A stretch of DNA of 64,000 nucleotides from CAZLMG01 sp964560765 (GTDB lineage Bacteria > Bdellovibrionota_B > Oligoflexia > Oligoflexales > CAZLMG01), in assembly GCA_964560765.1 (NCBI GenBank), contig CAZLMG010000015.1, positions 1-64,000 of the forward strand, read 5' to 3'. Shown here piece by piece: positions 53,024-62,281 of this stretch (its first letter is position 1; each line of letters starts with the position of its first letter). The notes beneath the pieces were generated by a model. The model saw only the letters and a program-made list of their open reading frames with translations. It did not search any database and was not told where the DNA came from. The position numbers and the translations under genes were made by a program.

Positions 53024-53953
53024 TCAAAAGACTATTCCTATAGATACCGACGCAATCGGCAGCGCCATGGACTCGGCTGGGCGAATCTCCTTCAGGGCTT
53101 TGTCGTGTAGTTCGCTCTCTTTTTCATTGCGAAACTGGGCCAAGGCTCCGACCAATTCTTCGTCTTCCGCACCTGGACTATCGACGATCCCTGTCGCCCG
53201 TACCGTGCGCTCAAGTCGCTTCGGGATGGCGATCCCGAACGGTCCAAGGTGGACATACCAGCCCCGCATTTCAAACATCCATCCGCAATCAAATCGCGCC
53301 AAAATGCCCTCAGTTTCGGCAAAGGCATCCACGCCAAATTTGGTGTTTGTTTCAAAGGACAAATCGGCAAATGTGATCAAGAGGGGAGCCTTTGCAACGC
53401 CCTCAAGGGTTAGCTTGCGGTAAGATAGCCCTGCTCCCACATAGAAAGTTCCGGCCCACGGATAGGCCCAGATTTCGCCGCCGTAATGGGGTCCATAAAC
53501 ACCATCTAAGTGAATATTCATGGCGGGATTCTCGATCAAAATTCCATTTTTTGAAGAGATTTGATCCCGGGGCAGCTCGATGCGAACATCAAACGCAAAT
53601 GCGGGGGCAAAAAAAACACGGCCACCTAGCCAGGAATTCATGCGCCCCCACAGTTCAAACGGAAAGAGGTCGGGCAGATTTATGCCGGCGCCGAAACCAA
53701 AACGCCATCCGGAGTCGAAAGAGTCCGGTGCGGGCAAGGGCGGTCGGTGGCTAGCAGGGGGTACATCGATGGAGTCATCATAGCCAAAGTCCGGCCGTGG
53801 CTTCGACCGCGGCTTGGTCCGTTCAGCGGCCTGAGCGGCTGACGCCCAGTGGAAAACACAAGTCATCAAGAATACGACAAATAATCGCGATGGTTGGGTG
53901 AAGTAACAATCTGCAATCCTGGAGAGCGGTAACCGGAACCGTTGATTCTGCAA
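53024..53953 (-). CDS. exported protein, probably outer-membrane associated
   Basis: A 309-residue protein. TTG 53953 has an AAGGAC site; an ATG at 53866 is inside the signal peptide (LFVVFLMTCVFHWASAAQA). The mature part starts with a Lys/Arg/Pro stretch, then Gly/aromatic strands such as GWRFGFGAGINLP, WLGGRVFFAPAFAFDV and IWAYPWAGTFYVGAGLSY, which suggests a small beta-barrel. The C-terminus is helical and acidic (DSPGAEDEELVGALAQFRNE) before a final strand. No family is recognised. Confidence 0.6.
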   Translation of the reverse strand: MQNQRFRLPLSRIADCYFTQPSRLFVVFLMTCVFHWASAAQAAERTKPRSKPRPDFGYDDSIDVPPASHRPPLPAPDSFDSGWRFGFGAGINLPDLFPFELWGRMNSWLGGRVFFAPAFAFDVRIELPRDQISSKNGILIENPAMNIHLDGVYGPHYGGEIWAYPWAGTFYVGAGLSYRKLTLEGVAKAPLLITFADLSFETNTKFGVDAFAETEGILARFDCGWMFEMRGWYVHLGPFGIAIPKRLERTVRATGIVDSPGAEDEELVGALAQFRNEKESELHDKALKEIRPAESMALPIASVSIGIVF

Positions 53954-54193
53954 TTTCTTGAGTCCTTGCTAAAGGCGCGCTTCAACAACTGCGATTTATG
54001 AGTGTTGGTGCCGCGAAGGAAGCCAACTTCGTTTCCACTTGTCGCATTTCGTAAAATTCTGCCCTTCACCAGTGATTTACGCAACCAACACCTGACTCAT
54101 GAGGAATATTTTGCACCAAGTTCCGGTCAAGTTTTTTCGATTACCACCGATAGGCTCCTGGTATGCAGCGACAACAACACGCGGGTAGAAGCG

Positions 54194-55411
54194 GTGACGC
54201 AAGAGAAGACATCGACTGAACTCGAGATCAGCAGATTGTGCTGCCTACTCGTCAATTTCCGAGACGACGACTTGGCAGAAACTTGGGTGCAAGCGACCAG
54301 CTCTCTACAGTGGGAGATTCCTCTGTCGTTTGCTTCGCCCGACGAGGCGATCGTCGCCATAGAAACGGGCGGCGTGTGCTCGCTGGTACTCTTTGCTAGC
54401 GAGATGTCAGAGGCCTTTCTAGGAGTCCTGCAAGCGTTCCGTCGAAACATGGGTACCTTAGGCGCCTTTCAAATGGTTGTTTGTGATGAACCATCCCCTT
54501 ATTACATGGCGGCGCTATTCGAGTTTTCGATCGAGAAGATCGTCAGTACGGCCGATTGGGCCAAAGAAGCGGCGGCATTGACGCGGTTGGTGCAGGAAAC
54601 GCTCGCGGACCAAAACTCGTCCGAGTATCGGACGATGGTTCTCAATCAATTGATTCGTACGGGCGATCAGCTGCGCATCGCCGAGATCCAAGAGAAGTTG
54701 CGAGAAGCTGCGGAATACGACCATTTGGCAGCATTTTCCTTTGGCAAGGCGCTGGAGGCCACTGGTGACTTTGAGAATGCCGCCGCCGCCTATCGCCAGT
54801 CAGGTGGGATGAATAAGTTGTTTCGCGCTTCGCACAACAGCTTGGGCGAGACGTTGATGGTGACCGGGAAGCTAGAAGAGGCGCAAGCCATCTTTGAAAA
54901 GCTAGAGCGGTCAAATCCGCGGGACTCTGATCGCAAGTTGCAGTTGGCTGCGATTTACATTGAGAAGGGCGATTTCGAAACTGCCAAGAAGTATATGAAA
55001 GAGGCAGCGGCCCTCGCGCCCGGCAATCCACGCATGGTCGAGGCGAAAGCACACATGTATTTGCGTGCGGGCAAAGTACAGGAAGCCTTTCAACTCATGG
55101 ACAAGATGTCAGAAGTCGGCCCATTTTTTGCGGCTAAGTTGAATGAAATGGGGATTAAGCTGTCGCAGGCTGGCAAGGGCAAGAGTGCGCTGGCTTTGTA
55201 CAAGAAGGCCCACTCAGTCGTTCGCCCCGAGTTGCGTTACAAGATTTCGATTAATGCGGCTTTGGCGTGCCATCGCTTGGGTGAGTTTGAAATGGCGATG
55301 GAGTACGTCACTCGCTGTGAACAGGAATACGGCGCTCCATTTGAAAAGGCAGAAAAGATTCGCCAGGCTATTCTGAAGAGTCGACAAAAGGGTGTGAATC
55401 CGGCGGCATGA
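54194..55411 (+). CDS. receiver-like plus TPR protein
   Basis: About 405 residues from GTG 54194; the frame is open to 54002, but those residues look non-coding. The N-terminal 120 residues (LCCLLVNFRDDDLAETWV to FQMVVCDEPSPYY and KIVSTADWAKEA) have the alternating strand/helix pattern of a receiver fold but no clear phospho-acceptor Asp. The rest consists of TPR repeats (HLAAFSFGKALEATGDFENA, LQLAAIYIEKGDFETAKKYM, ALACHRLGEFEMAMEYV). It is a probable regulatory scaffold, paired with the next gene 50 bp downstream. Function unknown. Confidence 0.62.
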   Translation: MTQEKTSTELEISRLCCLLVNFRDDDLAETWVQATSSLQWEIPLSFASPDEAIVAIETGGVCSLVLFASEMSEAFLGVLQAFRRNMGTLGAFQMVVCDEPSPYYMAALFEFSIEKIVSTADWAKEAAALTRLVQETLADQNSSEYRTMVLNQLIRTGDQLRIAEIQEKLREAAEYDHLAAFSFGKALEATGDFENAAAAYRQSGGMNKLFRASHNSLGETLMVTGKLEEAQAIFEKLERSNPRDSDRKLQLAAIYIEKGDFETAKKYMKEAAALAPGNPRMVEAKAHMYLRAGKVQEAFQLMDKMSEVGPFFAAKLNEMGIKLSQAGKGKSALALYKKAHSVVRPELRYKISINAALACHRLGEFEMAMEYVTRCEQEYGAPFEKAEKIRQAILKSRQKGVNPAA

Positions 55412-55461
55412 TGGCTCAACCTTGAGTGTTGGGATCGTAGGCAAGAGGATAAGGATCGAGG

Positions 55462-56931
55462 ATGACGATCGTGAAGGGACTAACTGCACATACCGTGGTC
55501 GTTTGTGTCGACAAGCACGAACGAGGCATTCCTTTGCAGCAACTGCTGCAAAAGCTTGGCTATAGAGCCGTGGTGACGGCATCTATGTACGACGCTTTGA
55601 AGGTTATCTCCCAGGAAATGCCACACTTGGTAGTGTGCGAGGCGCTTTTGTCGGATGGCAACGCCGGTAATCTGTACGACCGTCTGCAGCAGAATGCCAC
55701 ATTGAAGCGCACACCTGTGCTGGTGAACGTCCTCAAGAAATCCAAGGAAGAGCTGGTGCCATTGCAGGGTCGTAAAGTCGCGGGGATTTTAGTTGGGCCC
55801 TTGCAGCCTGCAGCCTTTGTGGCCAAGGTTAAAGAAATCTTCGATAAGCATGATGATTCGTCGCCACACTTCGTTTACGCGAGCAATCTCAGTATGACGC
55901 AGGACGTGACCCTTTCCTTGCAGGCACAAGTCATGGGCTGTGCGAATGGTCACTTGGTGAGTAAGTCGGCAACGGAAGTTGACTCAGCCGCAGCGCTGGT
56001 ATGTCTTCCTGAGAACAGTAGTCTCGGTCCGGTGCTGATGGGAATGGGGTCGAACCTGGCGGATAGTGACGGGTACTACAATCTGTTTCCGGTAAGTCGC
56101 ATCAAAGGCAAGGGGCGGAAATGGGTTGCTGAGCTGCCTGAAATAGAGTTGACCTCTGCGGCAGAGGCTGGCCCAAGTGCGCCGCGCAAGGTGCTATTTT
56201 TCGATCCCAATCCAGAGCGATTCAAGCAGTTCAAAGACATACTCAGCGGCTATGAGATGGAACTCATCGGTGCTCATACGATGCAGCAAGCGGCGGCGTA
56301 TCTCAAGCGTGATCCCAAGTCATTTGGTTGTGCCTATCTCCACGAGCTAGTTCTCGATGCGACGAGTGCGGCATGGCGCGAAGCCTACAACTCAATCCCA
56401 GCGAACGATCGACCCGTTTTGGTGGTTGGAACGTCTAATATCAAAGCACGCAGCACGGTGGAAACTCGTTATCTCAAGCGTCCATTTGGTGTTGGGGTTC
56501 TTGTCGAAACAATTGAGGCCGCCTTCGAACGTGGCGATGCGATGACCAATATGATGCAAAGCAGCACGAATAAGGCGAATATCCCCGTGTCGTATCAGGC
56601 CCCGGCAAAGCTGTTGGGACTGGATGAAACCGGCGGCATTCTGCAGCTGCGCTTTCCCATCGTCAAGGGGAGTAAGGTTTATCTTTTGCACCGTGAACTG
56701 AAAACGATGTGGGGTGATATTAGCGTGTCGATCGTCTCAACTGGGCCCGTTCCGGAAAAGCCTGATGTTTGGCAAGCCCGCTTTGAAACGGTCGCCGCAG
56801 GCACCTCGAAGGCCAAGTACTGGGAAAAGGTTGTGAAGTTTTTGGATGAACATCGCATCGAGGAGTCGGCGCCAACACCAACTTCTGCAACGGCTGCGTC
56901 TGCGGCAAATTCGCTAGAAAAAGTCGCCTAA
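55462..56931 (+). CDS. protein with two degenerate receiver domains
   Basis: A 489-residue cytoplasmic protein. Residues about 11-130 form a receiver-like fold (VVVCVDKHERG) where the phospho-acceptor position holds Glu60 (LVVCEALLSDG), and the KPF motif is replaced by GPLQP. Residues about 240-355 form a second one (KVLFFDPNPERFKQF) with no Asp at the acceptor site (FGCAYLHEL) but LKRPFG retained. The middle and C-terminal blocks (about 135-235 and 370-470) are strand-rich and may be PilZ-like. No output DNA-binding domain. It probably works with the preceding receiver-like/TPR protein in a phosphorylation-independent way. Its stop shares CTAA with tyrA. Confidence 0.62.
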   Translation: MTIVKGLTAHTVVVCVDKHERGIPLQQLLQKLGYRAVVTASMYDALKVISQEMPHLVVCEALLSDGNAGNLYDRLQQNATLKRTPVLVNVLKKSKEELVPLQGRKVAGILVGPLQPAAFVAKVKEIFDKHDDSSPHFVYASNLSMTQDVTLSLQAQVMGCANGHLVSKSATEVDSAAALVCLPENSSLGPVLMGMGSNLADSDGYYNLFPVSRIKGKGRKWVAELPEIELTSAAEAGPSAPRKVLFFDPNPERFKQFKDILSGYEMELIGAHTMQQAAAYLKRDPKSFGCAYLHELVLDATSAAWREAYNSIPANDRPVLVVGTSNIKARSTVETRYLKRPFGVGVLVETIEAAFERGDAMTNMMQSSTNKANIPVSYQAPAKLLGLDETGGILQLRFPIVKGSKVYLLHRELKTMWGDISVSIVSTGPVPEKPDVWQARFETVAAGTSKAKYWEKVVKFLDEHRIEESAPTPTSATAASAANSLEKVA

Positions 56932-58085
56932 TCAGGCGTCGACCCTGATGGGGTTGACGCGGGAATGTTGTGTAGATAGCGTCGACTCGACTCCATCAAC
57001 TGCCGAAATCCACTTCGATCTCGTTGTTGAATGCATTGGCGATACGCATTTGTCGACGTAGCCAGGGCTGCAAATACGGCATCCGTATGGTGATTTTCTG
57101 CCTGAATTTCATAATAAAGATCCTGATTTTCATCGACAATGGGGCGCACAACCGCCAGCTGTGCAGCGAAACTGGTGCTGGCCACCTGTTGTAATGTCTC
57201 ATAGGAGATACCGCTCTTGACCATGGCGTCACCAAAAATCAGATTGGTGATGTGCGACATCCCTAGGACATAGGACATGAGTCGGTCGTGCTCAGTCAGC
57301 GGCACTTCATGCAAGTTCGCCGTCGTGTCGGCGAAAAGCTCCCGTGCTTCGGCTACCAAAGAGGCATCTTCATCTGTGCAAAAAAGAATATTTCGGCCGG
57401 CCAGAAGACGAGTGTTTGGTCCAAACATCGGATGAATCGACGTGACTCGCAGCCCCCTCTGTCTTGCGTGACGCAACGAGTCGATGATGGGCGACTTGAG
57501 CGAGCAGATGTCAAAAATCAGCGCCTTTGGCTGCAGCGTCGCAAGCTGTTCGAGGTAGGCTCCAGTTGCGGTGATGGGCGTCGCGAGGACAATGACGTTA
57601 CACTTTTGACAGAGTTCAGTCAGTGATCTGGCGGCGGTGTCATGTGCATCGCTGGCCGAGGAGGCTTGATCGTAGATGGTGATGGCATGGCCAAACGAGC
57701 CAAAAAAATCACCAAGCCATCGCCCCATCTTTCCGAGGCCGCCGACAATACCGATCTGCTTCTGTGTGGTTACAGAGCCTCGCTGACGTGCGTGATATTC
57801 GTCTTGGGCCTGCACGGCATAGCGTATCATGATGGTCGTCAATTCGCTGGCGAGGTCTTCATAAAGACCGAGTTGAGTTGCTTGGGTGCGATTCCGGTCG
57901 ATGACTTCTTTTTCGACCTGGTAGTCTTTGATTGGCAGATCAAGGGCGAGTTTAGCAGCAGCAATACCATGGGCGCAATCTAGCCGCTCTTTGGCTAATT
58001 TCAACATTTCTGAATCGAGGATGCGAATGCGTTGGCGCAGGGTCTGAAGTTGCCGTTCAGCGTCATGTTTATTCTCAGAGGACAT
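56928..58085 (-). CDS. tyrA: chorismate mutase / prephenate dehydrogenase
   Basis: A 385-residue bifunctional enzyme. The N-terminal AroQ-type chorismate mutase (about residues 10-95) has LRQRIRILDSEMLKLAKERL. The prephenate dehydrogenase begins with the NAD-binding IGIVGGLGKMGRWLGDFF and continues with IVLATPI, FDICSLKSP and TSIHPMFGPN, then the C-terminal dimerisation helix. It channels chorismate to 4-hydroxyphenylpyruvate for Tyr synthesis. The layout matches E. coli TyrA. The gene is co-directional with the exported protein at 58153. Confidence 0.93.
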   Translation of the reverse strand: MSSENKHDAERQLQTLRQRIRILDSEMLKLAKERLDCAHGIAAAKLALDLPIKDYQVEKEVIDRNRTQATQLGLYEDLASELTTIMIRYAVQAQDEYHARQRGSVTTQKQIGIVGGLGKMGRWLGDFFGSFGHAITIYDQASSASDAHDTAARSLTELCQKCNVIVLATPITATGAYLEQLATLQPKALIFDICSLKSPIIDSLRHARQRGLRVTSIHPMFGPNTRLLAGRNILFCTDEDASLVAEARELFADTTANLHEVPLTEHDRLMSYVLGMSHITNLIFGDAMVKSGISYETLQQVASTSFAAQLAVVRPIVDENQDLYYEIQAENHHTDAVFAALATSTNAYRQCIQQRDRSGFRQLMESSRRYLHNIPASTPSGSTPD

Positions 58086-58152
58086 GAAGTGGCTCCCGCA
58101 TCGCCATTGCAGAGTTCAACTCTCGGCATCATAGCAAACTGTTGGCGTTTTC

Positions 58153-58791
58153 TCACATGCTGAGATTGCAGGCATTGACTTGGCGCAGATCAACGACGCG
58201 GCCGCCGGTGATCGCGGCGATGGCAAATAGGCCTTGCAGGGGGCGCATCGCCTCTTCGCTTTGATCGGCCATGGGGCGCCAGACAAAGCTCAGGCGGATT
58301 TTGCGGAATTGAGCCACGGTGGTGACCGCCTTGGCGCGCTCCGGGGTCAGGGCGCTGGGCTCGTCAACGACGATCAGTAGGTCCTGGTCTTCTTGGATAT
58401 AGGGCAGAAATTTTAGCTCGTCGATGCGCCGGGCGATCAAGGTGTCAGACGCGAGGCCCATGCTGCGAGCCATGGCGCTGCCGACAGCGACGAATCCTGA
58501 CGTTTGATCGTCAATGCTGCTCAGGGAGATGTATCCAGTCCAGGAGCCATCTTGCACTTGCCGGAGCATGCGATCTCGGATGTCCATGGCGATGCGGTGC
58601 GGGCTCGCAACTTTTGGAGTTCGGTCAACCATCGAGGCTAATTCAGCGGTCAGCGACCGGCAAAAGGCGCTCGGATCGACCATGGTGCCACGGGCTTCAT
58701 TGGCGCGCGCCGTGCTCCCGAGGAGGGAAGCAGCGGCAAGGGCCTTAAGGGCGATCAAAGAGAAGTTGGCGATTCGACGTCGTTCTGACAT
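58153..58791 (-). CDS. exported protein of unknown function
   Basis: A 212-residue protein with a signal peptide (FSLIALKALAAASLLGSTARA). The mature part has one Cys near the N-terminus and one near the C-terminus (ACNLSM), and segments IARRIDELKFLPYIQEDQDL and VTTVAQFRKIRLSFVWRP of mixed strand/helix. No family or catalytic motif recognised. It lies upstream of tyrA by 67 bp on the same strand, so co-transcription is possible. Confidence 0.6.
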   Translation of the reverse strand: MSERRRIANFSLIALKALAAASLLGSTARANEARGTMVDPSAFCRSLTAELASMVDRTPKVASPHRIAMDIRDRMLRQVQDGSWTGYISLSSIDDQTSGFVAVGSAMARSMGLASDTLIARRIDELKFLPYIQEDQDLLIVVDEPSALTPERAKAVTTVAQFRKIRLSFVWRPMADQSEEAMRPLQGLFAIAAITGGRVVDLRQVNACNLSM

Positions 58792-58995
58792 TGGGGGACC
58801 TCCGGCAAACAGACAGTCACCCTAACGCAAGAAGAGGACCATCGATGACGCGGTCTAGTTCATGAGAATAATTGGGGAAATATTCGTACGTTGGGGCGAG
58901 TTGGGGAAGGCTGCGCTCATTCTTCGTACAGGTGTATGCCGGGTGCGCAGGGCGGCCTTCCCATCGCCGCCGGGACTGGATGAAATGATGCTGAT

Positions 58996-60186
58996 TTACT
59001 CGTCATCGCCGACATAAATTTCATTGGTTCTGACACCGCCCAAAAACAACGGGTTTCCGACAAACCGACCGAACCATTCATCCCATTGCATCCAGCGGGC
59101 TTGTTCCTTCTCTTCAGCAGTGACAAGGCGCCACGGCACACCAAAGCGCCGCTTCGCCCATTCATCGCACTCGCGTTGGATGTTGCCGCCATAGCGACGC
59201 AAATGGCGAACAATGGGCTCGGGCAGTTCAGTCCAGTGCGCTTTTCCTTCGCACACATCGAGCCACTGGGCGCTGCGATGTCGGGTGCGCGCTTGTTCAG
59301 CGGCATAAATATCACCAGCAACAGAAACGGCCATGCCGCCGAGAGAGGTTACGCTTTGGCCCCCTGGGCTTGAAATGAAATGCATGGAGTTGGCGCGCAT
59401 GCGGGTGCCTATGCCGGGTCTGCGCATGTTACACGAGGCGCGCAGCCTACTACCTGACCCCGAACCTGGTAGCTGGAAGTGGGGATCGTTCGATAGGTCA
59501 ATACCATGCTGGCTAGAGTTGACTAGGCGTTTGTAGAACTCCGCGGGAGTCTCTGTTCTCAGATTTGGTTGTGGGTGCATCGGTAAGTGATTTTGCATGG
59601 GGTCGATGTAAATACTGTTGCGGCGCAATGCGGCGCCATCCGGCCCGTGCTTTGTGATGTTGCCGGTGAGGAATTCATCCAAATGCTCCGGCATCAGTTC
59701 AATCGGTCGTCCCATTTGATTGGACGCTTGTTGAAAGACATGTGGGCGATCAGTCTCATTCAGATAACCACCGTTGATGCCGATGGAGACGTTGCTGTTG
59801 TTAGGGTGATAGTAAAGCTTACCATCCTCGCCAACGAAAACCCCTGCGGCAACAAACCGATCTTGGGCCGCCTTGACTTGCCGCGAGTAGCCTGGGCAGC
59901 CCGGATAATCGCCGGGGTCCAAGTCAAATAGTTTTTCTGCCAAATGCATGTGACCGCCATTTCGCGGCAGGTCAGTTCCCCAGATGATCCGCTTTTCATT
60001 TGAGTCATACAAGATTCCGATAAAAGAGCCGGGTGGAATACTTTCAACGGGTGGATTCAGCGAGGGGTGCAAGCCAAAGGGGCTTGGAGCGCCGTTTGAT
60101 CCCGGTTGGGTGGCATATGCTGGCAGGGTGATGCTGCACATGGCCGGAATGAGTAGCCGTGATCTCAAGGCATGTATTTTCGCCAT
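58996..60186 (-). CDS. exported protein of unknown function
   Basis: A 396-residue protein. ATG 60186 has a GAGGGGATG site and a signal peptide (HALRSRLLIPAMCSITLPAYA); the frame is open to 60345 but with no signal there. The N-terminal half includes GSFIGILYDSNEKRIIWGTD, GHMHLAEKLFDLDPGDYPG and YYHPNNSNVSIGINGGYL, a globular, Asn/Gly-rich domain. The C-terminal half ends in a basic, Trp-rich helical region (IQRECDEWAKRRFG, MQWDEWFGRF). I do not recognise it. The two-part layout with a compact basic end resembles secreted toxin-like proteins, but no toxin motif is visible. Confidence 0.58.
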   Translation of the reverse strand: MAKIHALRSRLLIPAMCSITLPAYATQPGSNGAPSPFGLHPSLNPPVESIPPGSFIGILYDSNEKRIIWGTDLPRNGGHMHLAEKLFDLDPGDYPGCPGYSRQVKAAQDRFVAAGVFVGEDGKLYYHPNNSNVSIGINGGYLNETDRPHVFQQASNQMGRPIELMPEHLDEFLTGNITKHGPDGAALRRNSIYIDPMQNHLPMHPQPNLRTETPAEFYKRLVNSSQHGIDLSNDPHFQLPGSGSGSRLRASCNMRRPGIGTRMRANSMHFISSPGGQSVTSLGGMAVSVAGDIYAAEQARTRHRSAQWLDVCEGKAHWTELPEPIVRHLRRYGGNIQRECDEWAKRRFGVPWRLVTAEEKEQARWMQWDEWFGRFVGNPLFLGGVRTNEIYVGDDE

Positions 60187-60465
60187 TTCATCCCCTCGCG
60201 TCGTTGCGAAATGTGGTGTGCGATAGCGGAAGCAATGGAGATGCCAGGTGGCTTCAGTCGCGATTACATCGGTACAACATGCGAGAATGGATGAGGTACT
60301 TCCTAGTCGAAGCAAAGTCCGTGGTACTTGGCTGGATATGGACAAAAGATGCAGTCGTGGGGCCGTTCCTGGGCAACTGCCCAGAAATGAGCGTGATTTT
60401 TCGAGTGCAGAGGAAATGGATGGTCAGCCGACAGCAGAATTTGTTTCCCGGTTAATTTCATCAAC

Positions 60466-62154
60466 ATGTCATTGGCGGACTTGTTGACGCGCACTTACGA
60501 TGCGGCGAGTGAATGTAGCGACAGCGGGGGAGGCGCTTCTATGGTCAAGGTTTGGTCTGCAGCTGTGGATGCGGCGGAAGGGTCGCCAGTATTGTTGGAA
60601 GCGGCCTGGGGGCGCGGGTTCACGGGAGTTCATTTGCTGGGCAACGTGGCCGAGAATTGTCGCGACGGACTGGAGCGCGTCAAAGTGGTGCTCGATCAGC
60701 TGGGCGCATCGGTGCCACAGCGTCGCGTATTGGTTAGCTTTACCCCGAGCGATGTGCGTAAAGACGCCAGCCACTTTGATCTGCCTCTAGCTGTGGTGCT
60801 TGCGGCTCTGATCACCGAAGAGACGTTCGCCGTTAATATCGACGAGTGGGTTTTCGCGGCGGAAATTGGTCTGGATGGGAGTCTGCGTGCCGTGCCTGGA
60901 GTCGTGCCTTTGGCGCTGGCGGCCATGGCCAGGGAACACTGCGGCTTGGTGGTGGCAGAGGGGAATCTACCCGAACTTGCGGCGCTGAGCCGGATATCAG
61001 GTTCCGGAAACGAGGGTTTCAAGGTGCGGGCTTTCGCAGATCTTGCGGGAGTTGTGGCATGGCTGCGCACGGGGCTTGGGGGCGAAGATTCGGAAGGTAC
61101 TGGCAATAGCGGCCAGCAAGCCGCACGCTCGGTCAGCTTCGCGGATATGAATCTATCACCTGAGTTAAGGCTCTTGGCGCAGGTCAGTGCCGCCGGAGCG
61201 CATCCGCTGCTGCTGCGGGGTGTTCCTGGGACGGGAAAATCTATGTTTGCGCACAGGCTGGTGAGCCTGTTGCCACCTCTGACAGGCGAGCAACACGTGC
61301 AGCTCCTTCGTCTGCATAGTTTGCGGCAGGCAACCCTATCGCCGGAAGTCTTGGCCGGGCTGCCACCCATCCGACAACCGCATCATCAAACGAGCGCCGC
61401 CGCGATCCTCGGGTCCCGCGATGGTCCGGGGGAACTGTCATTGGCTTTAGGTGGCGTTTTCTTTCTCGATGAGTTGCCCGAGTTTCGTCGCGATGTGTTG
61501 GAGTCCCTGCGCCAACCTCTGGAGTCGGGGTGGGTGCACGTGGCGCGCGCCGGACAGCATCGGGTGTGGCCTTGCCAGTCGCTTCTTGTAGCGGCCTGCA
61601 ACAATTGCCCCTGCGGCTGGCGCGATAGTGGCCGACGGCATTGCCAGTGCACACAAAGTCAACTCTTGGCCTACGAGCGACGACTGTCCGGTCCTCTCTT
61701 GGATCGCATCGATTTGCACATGACAATGCCAGAGGGATTGTTGTCGACAGGGGACTGGTTATGTCGCTCGAAGGGTGGAGGTGACGATCGTGACATGGAG
61801 GCTATGCGCCGAGCCGTACACGATGCCAGGGCGAGGTCATCAGAACGAAATCGGCCCTTTGCTGCGATCCTGAATGGAACCTTGCCGCCGCGTAGTTTGA
61901 GTGCCGCGCTTGGCGTCGGTGGGCGGGACTTAGACGAATGGACGGCCCCGTTTTTGCGGGCTGGGGTTAGCAATCGGGCCATCGTAAGGTCGCTGCGGGT
62001 GGCGCGCACCGTGGCGGATTTGCGTGGTGCTGCAGTGGTACAGCGGGACGATTGGCGGCAAGCGCTTTCCTGGTCGCTGGGTGGGGGCATGGGAGCTCTA
62101 TCGGCGCGAGCGGTCTTGGCGAAACAAGAGCCCATGGCATTGGCCGAGCGATGA
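60466..62154 (+). CDS. comM: ComM/YifB-type AAA+ ATPase
   Basis: A 562-residue Mg-chelatase-like protein. The N-terminal domain carries GFTGVHLLGNV and FDLPLAVVLAALITEE. The AAA+ core has Walker A GVPGTGKS (Lys258), Walker B GVFFLDELPEF and the zinc-finger-like loop ACNNCPCGWRDSGRRHCQC. ComM is a hexameric helicase that promotes branch migration during natural transformation. The protein is slightly longer than the typical 500-510 residues, with extra residues at both the linker and the C-terminus. No other competence gene is in the window. Confidence 0.92.
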   Translation: MSLADLLTRTYDAASECSDSGGGASMVKVWSAAVDAAEGSPVLLEAAWGRGFTGVHLLGNVAENCRDGLERVKVVLDQLGASVPQRRVLVSFTPSDVRKDASHFDLPLAVVLAALITEETFAVNIDEWVFAAEIGLDGSLRAVPGVVPLALAAMAREHCGLVVAEGNLPELAALSRISGSGNEGFKVRAFADLAGVVAWLRTGLGGEDSEGTGNSGQQAARSVSFADMNLSPELRLLAQVSAAGAHPLLLRGVPGTGKSMFAHRLVSLLPPLTGEQHVQLLRLHSLRQATLSPEVLAGLPPIRQPHHQTSAAAILGSRDGPGELSLALGGVFFLDELPEFRRDVLESLRQPLESGWVHVARAGQHRVWPCQSLLVAACNNCPCGWRDSGRRHCQCTQSQLLAYERRLSGPLLDRIDLHMTMPEGLLSTGDWLCRSKGGGDDRDMEAMRRAVHDARARSSERNRPFAAILNGTLPPRSLSAALGVGGRDLDEWTAPFLRAGVSNRAIVRSLRVARTVADLRGAAVVQRDDWRQALSWSLGGGMGALSARAVLAKQEPMALAER

Positions 62155-62281
62155 CTTTGCTGTCCCATGCATATGCTGTCGGCTTTGGACAGTCGGCCAG
62201 CGCCCGTCCTCGGTTGCTTGCTAGGCGCGGCTTTGCTAGGATCGGGGACTTGTTTGCGCCGGATTTCAGGAGCTGTTGCCC

